Below, piece by piece: positions 4,837-9,478 of a DNA stretch of 9,478 bases. The translations under genes were made by a program, and so were the position numbers. Origin of the DNA: Lachnospiraceae bacterium UBA7026 (GTDB lineage: Bacteria > Bacillota > Clostridia > Lachnospirales > Lachnospiraceae). The stretch is taken from assembly GCA_002494165.1 (NCBI GenBank), contig DLBH01000012.1, positions 1-9,478 on the forward strand. The letters run 5' to 3'. Under the pieces are notes generated by a model. That model ran no database searches. It was given only the letters and a program-made list of their open reading frames with translations, and was not told the DNA's origin. Every line of letters starts with the position of its first letter. Positions within the stretch are counted from its first letter, which is position 1.

Positions 4837-6420
4837 CTATTTAAATTTTTCTCTTAATTCTTTTCTGTGCTGCCACTGGTCGAAGGCCTCAACCTGTCCC
4901 TCAAGCTGGGGTCTGTCATTGGAAAAGTCATAGCGGACCACCGGAAGAGTGTCAGGAGCCTGGCCCTTTTCCGTCCAGAGGGTCAGGGCTTTCATGCCAT
5001 CGGCGATGGAGACAGCAGGACCGCTCCAGTCAAGAATAGAATGTCCTGCAAGGTCTGGCATGTAGAGACGGACTGCCTCCTTCATCATTTTCTCGGAAGG
5101 AAAGTGGTCAAGGATGGCCTGGTAATAGTCGATGGCTCCCTGGAAAGGAACCACACAGTCACCGGTACCATGGGTGATCATCAATTTGCCTCCCCGGGCA
5201 GCAAAAGCAGTAAAGTCTGCTTCATTGAAATCATAGGCATTGAAATCCCGGCGGCAATTCAGATAAATATGCTCATACTGTTCGTAGCTGCAGGAATGGA
5301 TATCAAGGTCCGGGTTTCTGGTAAACCAGCGGAGAGTCTGCTCTGATATGGGCATAAGGACCAGCTTACCCGCAGGGGTCCTCTTGAGATATCCATAAAG
5401 CTGGTTGTCCGTCTTCAGGGGCCACTGGCGGATGCCGGGACCAAAGCCGTAGGCCATACGCTTACCACTCTTTGTGAAGGGTCCGTCCCAGATCCTGGTC
5501 ATAACCTGGATATCCCGACGGCTGATGGGACCATCTTCCGTCTCCCTGCCCGTAAGCTGGTGGAGAAAGTCCATCCAGATGATCTCCCGGCTGTCGAAGG
5601 GCAGACCTCTGGTAGCCGGATTGGATGTTGCCAGATCGAAAGCTGCCTGGAACTTGGAGATAGGAACGATATGGTTCTCATTGGCCTCAACCACTGCTGC
5701 CCAGAGACAGGCGAACTGGAGATCCAGATAATCAACGGCCGGGCCGTCAGCCCAGAGACCGTCAAAATCATCAGGGTAGAAGAGGGCCTCTGTGAGAACC
5801 TGCCGTCCCCCTCCTGACGTACCATGCATGTAGCTGGCTGTAATAGGACGGCCATAGAGAGTCCGGGCCACATCCTTGGCACAGACGGTAGTCTCATGGA
5901 GGGTCTTGTGGACCCAGGCCTCGATCAGGTCCCATTCCAGCTCCTTCTTTTCATTAAAACCCCAGCTGCAGTCCAGCCGGATACCCGTATCATTATCCGA
6001 CACAGCACAGGCATAGCCGTTCTTCAGGGCCATGGGCCAGGAGAGAACATTGAAGGTAACTGAAGTAAACCAGTCCACTTCATTGTTGGTACCTGCTCCG
6101 GCGATACCCATATAACGGCCATTCCATTTTACGGGAAGATAAATCCGGAGACTGCCAGTATGACTGGGTGTCAGATACTGACTCATCCTGATCTCATAGA
6201 AATCGGGAATATTATCAAGGGTCGTCTTTTCCGGCTCTGAGTATGTTCCGGCAGGATAAAAATTCACTTCCTCCAGCCTTATATGGTTATATTTTTCAAG
6301 AATCCTGTCAATCTGCTCTTTTCCGCAGGTCCGGGCAAGGGCAGAGGACATATCCATAAAATCCTGGCTGTCCATCCATAGGTAAAGTGGATGTTCATAC
6401 CATTTGGTTATCTTATTCAT
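4837..6420 (-). CDS. Tannase/feruloyl esterase-family alpha/beta hydrolase
   Basis: The 527-residue protein matches the tannase/feruloyl esterase family, whose members cleave esters of gallic, ferulic or other aromatic acids. The nucleophile elbow is GTSGGGRQ with S202, followed by the family hallmark YPDDFDGLWADGPA (215-228). The catalytic Asp is D421 in HGTGDCVVPFQGAIDYY, and the catalytic His is H460 in LAGHSILDW. A family-typical SDNDTG stretch is at 141-146. In most members the residue before the Ser and the one after the His are cysteines joined by a disulfide (CS-D-HC motif); here they are T201 and S461, so the disulfide is absent. No signal peptide is visible, so the enzyme is probably cytoplasmic, which fits the loss of the disulfide. 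The ATG at 6420 is chosen because GGGGGAA lies just before it; the frame remains open upstream to 6480. The true substrate is unknown. Confidence 0.82.
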   Translation of the reverse strand: MNKITKWYEHPLYLWMDSQDFMDMSSALARTCGKEQIDRILEKYNHIRLEEVNFYPAGTYSEPEKTTLDNIPDFYEIRMSQYLTPSHTGSLRIYLPVKWNGRYMGIAGAGTNNEVDWFTSVTFNVLSWPMALKNGYACAVSDNDTGIRLDCSWGFNEKKELEWDLIEAWVHKTLHETTVCAKDVARTLYGRPITASYMHGTSGGGRQVLTEALFYPDDFDGLWADGPAVDYLDLQFACLWAAVVEANENHIVPISKFQAAFDLATSNPATRGLPFDSREIIWMDFLHQLTGRETEDGPISRRDIQVMTRIWDGPFTKSGKRMAYGFGPGIRQWPLKTDNQLYGYLKRTPAGKLVLMPISEQTLRWFTRNPDLDIHSCSYEQYEHIYLNCRRDFNAYDFNEADFTAFAARGGKLMITHGTGDCVVPFQGAIDYYQAILDHFPSEKMMKEAVRLYMPDLAGHSILDWSGPAVSIADGMKALTLWTEKGQAPDTLPVVRYDFSNDRPQLEGQVEAFDQWQHRKELREKFK

Positions 6421-6462
6421 ATTTCCCCCAATTATTGAATGCTTTATCAAATATTTGTTCTT

Positions 6463-6468
6463 ATTATA
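6463..6468 (-). promoter_or_regulatory. Putative -10 element of the esterase gene
   Basis: On the minus strand a perfect TATAAT (6468-6463) lies about 43 bp before the ATG at 6420. No convincing -35 is found at 16-18 bp; the sequence there is GC-rich and poor. An activator or a suboptimal -35 is possible. Confidence 0.4.
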
Positions 6469-6507
6469 CCAGAATTTCACTGTTCATGCGACAGAAAGAA
6501 GAAAGAT

Positions 6508-6537
6508 TTTACTTAGTACATATTTTCATGGTAAAAT
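6508..6537 (+). promoter_or_regulatory. Putative promoter of the 78-residue protein gene
   Basis: TTTACT (6508-6513) precedes, after 18 bp, an extended -10 made of TG at 6529-6530 and TAAAAT at 6532-6537. It is divergent from the esterase promoter. The leader that follows contains a short GC-rich hairpin, CCGGC (6579-6583) with GCCGG (6589-6593). Confidence 0.4.
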
Positions 6538-6634
6538 ATCTTAAAATGTGATGAAAATGTGCTATTAAATCAGATGCCCCGGCTGCAGGCCGGCTGCTGT
6601 CTGCATATGCTGATAAGAAAGACGGGGGAGTGCC

Positions 6635-6871
6635 ATGCTGGAATTTTTGGCAAAGTTATTTAAAAATAATAAAGAGGAGACCAGATTTTACGATAGAAGC
6701 ATGCAGTACCCGGTAATCCGGGCAAGCATCTGCAGCGGTGAGAAGGTCTTTGGCTTTAAGGACCTGAATACAGGGAAGTTTCATGAGGTAGGTCTTTTAA
6801 AAAGTGAGGAAGACCTGGACCACTACCGGGATCTCTACAAGATCTATGGGGACATTCCTACGGTTTATTGA
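6635..6871 (+). CDS. Small protein of unknown function (78 residues)
   Basis: I do not recognise a characterised domain. The gene is well supported: a GGGGGAG ribosome binding site lies just before the ATG, a promoter lies upstream, and the codon use resembles its neighbours. The protein begins with a short amphipathic, Lys-rich segment (LEFLAKLFKNNK) and continues with a compact charged region. Its most distinctive part is PVIRASICSGEKVFGFKDLNTGKF (about residues 26-49), which looks like two beta strands and a glycine turn. An acidic helix (SEEDLDHYRDLYKIYG) closes it. There is no signal peptide or membrane helix. From memory, similar proteins of 70-80 residues occur across Lachnospiraceae, sometimes under an unsupported enzyme name; I could not verify this. 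It stands alone between the divergent esterase and the GT2-like gene, and the latter has its own promoter. Confidence 0.75.
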   Translation: MLEFLAKLFKNNKEETRFYDRSMQYPVIRASICSGEKVFGFKDLNTGKFHEVGLLKSEEDLDHYRDLYKIYGDIPTVY

Positions 6872-6933
6872 CCAGGCTCAAGGAAAATATCACTAAACCG
6901 TTCACAAAATTTCCTCTTCATTCTAACAGTTTT

Positions 6934-6961
6934 TTAACAATAGTCCTCTATATTTTATAGT
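6934..6961 (+). promoter_or_regulatory. Putative promoter of the GT2-like gene
   Basis: TTAACA (6934-6939) and TATAGT (6956-6961) are separated by 16 bp in very AT-rich DNA, 40 bp before the ATG at 7001. No terminator separates the preceding gene, so read-through is also possible. Confidence 0.45.
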
Positions 6962-7000
6962 GTAAATATTATTTCCCATGACAAATAAAGGAAGCTGACT

Positions 7001-7471
7001 ATGACAAAAACTATTATTATTGCGGTTCATAATCCGGAAGATATGATTATTTCCTATGTAGAAGAGCTGCTTAGTGCATGTGTACCCCATGTTATTGTCG
7101 TAGATGACGGCAGTGACCTACTCTATCAGCCAGCCTTTGCCAGCTTAGAGAGGCTGCCGGGGTGCACAGTAATCCACACAGACAGGGGAATGGACCCTGA
7201 CCAGGCCCTGGCAGAGGGAGTCTCTTACTACGAGTCCCGCCTGAAACCACTGGCTGACAGCCAGTTGCTGGCGGTGAATTTCGACAGTGTAAGAGACCGT
7301 GAAAATATGATGGCCTTCGTGCAAGGCTATGACCACAGACCTTTCCGCATCGCCCTGCGTAATGCCCTGCCGGACCAGCTGGGCAAGGCTTTTCTGGCTC
7401 CTTTCAGGGAAGCCTACGACCTGGGCCGGGTCTTTATCAGCGGCGGACTGAGGGCCATCTCCAGATATTAG
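7001..7471 (+). CDS. Short family-2 glycosyltransferase-like protein, apparently without the catalytic signature
   Basis: The 156-residue protein starts like a GT-A glycosyltransferase: TIIIAVHNPEDMI, then VIVVDDGS (residues 31-38), the nucleotide-binding beginning of GT2 enzymes. Its end, FISGGLRAISRY (145-156), resembles the DTQTGLRAIP motif of dolichyl-phosphate-mannose-synthase-like GT2 proteins. Between these, the key residues are not conserved: where DADGQH would be expected the protein has NFDSVRD (93-99), and the usual GKG is replaced by GMDPDQAL (63-70). The protein stops directly after the GLRAI motif, where relatives continue for tens of residues and often a membrane domain. It may be a non-catalytic, shortened descendant or a decaying gene, although the frame itself is intact. 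AAAGGA at 6987-6992 supports the ATG at 7001. The family call rests on pattern recognition of two motifs. Confidence 0.6.
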   Translation: MTKTIIIAVHNPEDMIISYVEELLSACVPHVIVVDDGSDLLYQPAFASLERLPGCTVIHTDRGMDPDQALAEGVSYYESRLKPLADSQLLAVNFDSVRDRENMMAFVQGYDHRPFRIALRNALPDQLGKAFLAPFREAYDLGRVFISGGLRAISRY

Positions 7472-7561
7472 CAAAGATTCCTGATGATATTACGCTTGAG
7501 TGAAGCCATAGTAAGTGTGAGGATACTAAACATGAGGATACTGTATATGTAAGATGTGCCC

Positions 7562-7578
7562 CATCTCCCAGGGAGATG
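7562..7578. repeat. Perfect inverted repeat after the GT2-like gene
   Basis: CATCTCCC (7562-7569) and GGGAGATG (7571-7578) are exact inverted arms around one base. As RNA this would form a 6-bp stem with a CCAGG loop. It has no T tract, so it is a weak terminator at best; it could be a protein-binding site. Confidence 0.4.
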
Positions 7579-7602
7579 ACTGACAGAATATAAAAGGCTA
7601 AA

Positions 7603-7632
7603 AAGGGCCGGGACTTGTTTGTCCCGGCCCTT
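7603..7632. terminator. Strong intrinsic terminator, best oriented for the minus-strand pair
   Basis: AAGGGCCGGGAC (7603-7614) pairs perfectly with GTCCCGGCCCTT (7621-7632) around TTGTTT. On the minus strand the stem runs into TTTTTAG, a proper terminator tail, ending the rubredoxin-like gene transcript. On the + strand the tail is weak (TTGATACTATT), but the hairpin may also end the GT2-like transcript. Confidence 0.85.
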
Positions 7633-7699
7633 GATACTATTAAAAATACTGATTATTCTATAATAACTCCTTTAAAACTAAAATATAGAAATATTAAGA

Positions 7700-8029
7700 C
7701 TAGCGGATCTGTTGGAAACCGCCCCGGTCCACATGGCAGACAGGGCATTCCTCCAGGCTGGAGAAGGGCTTTCCTTCCTCCGCCTCGTTAAATATATAGC
7801 CACAGACACGACAGCGATAAATGCCTTTTAAAGGCTTATCCTGGGTCTTCTGGTCCTGACAGGTCTCTTCCTGTCTGGTCAGATTCTTTTCCAAATTTAA
7901 TTTCCTTAATCCGGATAAAATAGTCTCCATCTGATACATCCTCATCTCATCATAAACGGTCCCAAAAGAGAGCAGGTGAAAGTCCTCCCGGTCAAATACA
8001 GTTTTCAGCCCAGGCTGGTAAACAGACAA
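7700..8029 (-). CDS. Rubredoxin-like zinc/iron-binding domain protein; start uncertain
   Basis: Read from a TTG at 8029 the protein has 109 residues. The C-terminal 40 form a rubredoxin-type knuckle: YRCRVCGYIF with C73 and C76, then ECPVCHVDRGGF with C95 and C98, as in the C-terminal domain of rubrerythrin. Such domains bind one iron and carry electrons, or bind zinc. The N-terminal part (DREDFHLLSFGTVYDEMR) is unrecognised and helical-looking; I see no rubrerythrin diiron ExxH motifs. A polar linker separates the two. The TTG follows directly on an in-frame TGA and has no good ribosome binding site. A later ATG at 7930, with GATGAGG 9 bp upstream, would give 76 residues. The frame is the same as the upstream recombinase-fold gene, with only nine codons between the two stops, so this may be the 3' half of a broken gene. 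Confidence 0.55.
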   Translation of the reverse strand: MSVYQPGLKTVFDREDFHLLSFGTVYDEMRMYQMETILSGLRKLNLEKNLTRQEETCQDQKTQDKPLKGIYRCRVCGYIFNEAEEGKPFSSLEECPVCHVDRGGFQQIR

Positions 8030-8059
8030 TCAGCGATTGCCGCGCCAGATAATAACCTG

Positions 8060-8461
8060 TTACATATTGTTACGCTCGATAAAAATATCTATATACTTCA
8101 TGGCGTCAAGCCCATGTTTGGCTGTGATGAAATCAAGGCCATGGGCTCTTACCCACTTATAGAACTTAACCAGCTGTTTTTCATTGGTGGTGATATTATT
8201 GAGGACATTACACATGACCACATCAACCTCGCCATTCTCAATGGCTTCTTCCATCCGGTGGAAGCTGGGCCGGTCTGTATCATCACTGTCATACTGGCCG
8301 AAGTCGGTGTAGTGCTGGAACTCACAGTCCTCACCATATATTTCCCGGGCCACCTTATGACATTCCTCATAAGACTGCAGCATCTCATTGATGAAATGTC
8401 TATAGCAGATCTTGCAGGCTCCTCTGAAATACTGATAATGATATATTGCTATTGTTTTCAT
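8060..8461 (-). CDS. Serine recombinase (resolvase)-fold protein lacking catalytic residues
   Basis: The 133-residue protein follows the pattern of the resolvase N-terminal domain: an opening strand MKTIAIY, a helix, then YTDFGQYDSDDTDRPSFHRM (51-70) matching the usual Y-x-D-x-G-x-SG-x-x-x-x-RP-x-F, then ENGEVDVVMCNVL (75-87) and HGLDFITAKHGLD (107-119). Active enzymes carry a catalytic Ser in an RVS motif after the first strand and arginines in DRLxR. Here these read HYQ (8-10) and NNITT (88-92), so DNA cleavage is not expected. R64 of the RP motif is kept. No DNA-binding domain follows, and no transposon features surround it. The ATG at 8461 has AAGGGATGGGA just upstream. It may be a domesticated structural or regulatory relative. 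It precedes the in-frame rubredoxin-like frame. The fold call is from pattern, not from a search. Confidence 0.6.
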   Translation of the reverse strand: MKTIAIYHYQYFRGACKICYRHFINEMLQSYEECHKVAREIYGEDCEFQHYTDFGQYDSDDTDRPSFHRMEEAIENGEVDVVMCNVLNNITTNEKQLVKFYKWVRAHGLDFITAKHGLDAMKYIDIFIERNNM

Positions 8462-8506
8462 AATCCCATCCCTTATGTGTTATTCTTAAAAAACTTTCTC
8501 ATATAA

Positions 8507-8515
8507 ATATTACCA
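8507..8515 (-). promoter_or_regulatory. Putative extended -10 for the minus-strand pair
   Basis: On the minus strand TGGTAATAT (8515-8507) reads as an extended -10 (TGn plus TAATAT), about 46 bp before the ATG at 8461. No clear -35 is visible. Confidence 0.3.
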
Positions 8516-8643
8516 TTTACCTCAGGAAAAATTAGTATTATTCCATACAAAAGACTTAAAAATGATGTAGGCCCTGATCCTTCCTTCATTTATTCCTGCC
8601 TGGGATGGTTAGAAATTGTATTTTGCAGTTTAGAATTTAATCA

Positions 8644-8677
8644 TTGCAGAATAATTTTTTCTATAGTAGACTATACA
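8644..8677 (+). promoter_or_regulatory. Putative asnS promoter overlapped by a palindrome
   Basis: TTGCAG (8644-8649) and TAGACT (8667-8672) are 17 bp apart. Across the -10 runs the exact inverted repeat TATAGT (8662-8667), AG, ACTATA (8670-8675). I looked for a T-box leader, common before clostridial tRNA synthetase genes, and found no TGG-x-ACCGCG motif or antiterminator-terminator pair between 8462 and 8738. Confidence 0.4.
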
Positions 8678-8738
8678 GAAGGTGCTGGTTTTCAGCATAA
8701 TAAGACCAGTATTAGAATTCAGCAAAGGAGCTATTGGA

Positions 8739-9478
8739 ATGGAATTAGTATCAATCAGAGATATTTTCAGAAACCGCGAAGACTATCTTGATAAGGATGT
8801 GACCATCGGCGGATGGCTCAGAAGTATCCGCGCCCAGAAAGCCTTCGGCTTTTTAGTTGTGAATGACGGCACATTTTTTGAGCCCCTCCAGGTGGTTTAC
8901 GGGGACAGTCTTGACAACTTCGCAGAAATCAGCAAGCTTAATGTAGGTGCTGCCGTCATTGTCAAGGGAACCCTGGTGGCTACGCCTAAGGCAAAGCAGC
9001 CCTTTGAGATCCAGGCAAAAGAGGTCTACATCGAAGGCGCTTCCGCACCGGATTATCCCCTGCAGAAGAAGCGGCATACCTTTGAGTACCTCAGGACCAT
9101 CACCCATCTGCGCCCCAGGACGAACACCTTCCAGGCTGTCTTCCGGGTACGGTCTCTGATTGCCTATGCCATCCATAAGTTTTTCCAGGAGAGGGATTTT
9201 GTCTATGTCCATACGCCCCTGATTACCTCCTCTGACGCGGAAGGTGCAGGAGAGATGTTCCAGGTTACTACCTTAGACCTCAACAATATTCCCAAAGACC
9301 CAGAGGGCAGGGTGGACTTCAGCCAGGACTTCTTCAACAAGCCCACCAACCTTACGGTAAGCGGCCAGCTTAACGGCGAGACCTATGCCATGGCTTTCAA
9401 GGATATCTATACCTTTGGACCGACATTCCGGGCCGAGAACTCCAACACTACCAGGCATGCGGCTGAGTTCTGGATGAT
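8739..9478 (+). CDS. asnS: Asparaginyl-tRNA synthetase, N-terminal part (3' end outside window)
   Basis: The first 246 codons of a protein that is usually about 460 residues are present; the gene runs off the window. AsnS charges tRNA-Asn with asparagine using ATP. The N-terminal OB-fold anticodon-binding domain is visible from about residue 19 ([19 protein letters not shown]) to about 100. Class II catalytic-core sequence follows: [17 protein letters not shown] with the family arginines, the motif 1 region ending in [17 protein letters not shown] (about 160-175), and motif 2 starting [16 protein letters not shown] near the end. [12 protein letters not shown] and RAENSNT are characteristic of AsnRS rather than AspRS. 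The start is clear: AAAGGAG at 8724-8730 is 8 bp before the ATG. Confidence 0.96.
   Translation, partial: MELVSIRDIFRNREDYLDKDVTIGGWLRSIRAQKAFGFLVVNDGTFFEPLQVVYGDSLDNFAEISKLNVGAAVIVKGTLVATPKAKQPFEIQAKEVYIEGASAPDYPLQKKRHTFEYLRTITHLRPRTNTFQAVFRVRSLIAYAIHKFFQERDFVYVHTPLITSSDAEGAGEMFQVTTLDLNNIPKDPEGRVDFSQDFFNKPTNLTVSGQLNGETYAMAFKDIYTFGPTFRAENSNTTRHAAEFWM

Noticed and set aside
8060..8461. Resolvase-like gene as evidence of a transposon or integrative element
   Set aside because: The catalytic residues are missing, and no terminal inverted repeats, target-site duplications, att-like repeats or other mobile genes are visible around it.
8462..8738. T-box riboswitch upstream of asnS
   Set aside because: No TGG-x-ACCGCG T-box sequence, no specifier-loop-like stem and no terminator hairpin found in the leader.

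Overview
The window (about 9.5 kb, moderate GC) looks like chromosomal DNA of an anaerobic Firmicute of the class Clostridia, most likely a Lachnospiraceae-type gut or oral bacterium. This is inferred from AGGAGG-type ribosome binding sites before nearly every gene, low-GC intergenic DNA with sigma-A-like promoters, and the protein set: NrdI, NadE, a GH3 glycosidase tail, a clostridial-looking AsnS and a tannase-family esterase. There is no phage module, insertion sequence, tRNA, rRNA or CRISPR array.

Layout. At 1-139 is the C-terminal end of a GH3 beta-glycosidase (+). A strong promoter at 231-259 then serves a probable + strand run: a Cof-type HAD phosphatase (323-1108), the flavoprotein NrdI (1161-1523) and NH3-dependent NAD synthetase NadE (1643-2428). 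A 34-bp tandem repeat (3 copies, 2462-2563) and a bidirectional terminator (2625-2666) separate NadE from a convergent EamA/DMT transporter (2722-3642, -). Between that transporter and the divergent nicotinamidase-like hydrolase (4013-4567, +) lies a second tandem array with a 41-bp unit. A bidirectional terminator (4774-4809) follows, then a tannase/feruloyl-esterase-family hydrolase (4837-6420, -). Next come a 78-residue protein of unknown function (6635-6871, +) and a short, apparently degenerate family-2 glycosyltransferase-like protein (7001-7471, +). After a perfect 12-bp hairpin (7603-7632) there is a minus-strand pair in one reading frame: a serine-recombinase-fold protein lacking its catalytic residues (8060-8461) and a rubredoxin-like protein (7700-8029), separated only by nine sense codons between two stops. 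The window ends inside asparaginyl-tRNA synthetase asnS (8739-9478, +).

How the parts fit. NadE and the nicotinamidase-like enzyme are two steps of nicotinamide salvage to NAD, although they lie in separate transcription units about 1.6 kb apart. Most other genes are metabolic or housekeeping and are separated by strong bidirectional hairpins.

The most unusual signals are the apparently dead resolvase fold with an in-frame rubredoxin partner, the two possibly related tandem repeat arrays flanking the EamA transporter, the short GT2-like protein without its catalytic signature, and the tannase-family enzyme that has lost both cysteines of the CS-D-HC motif together.
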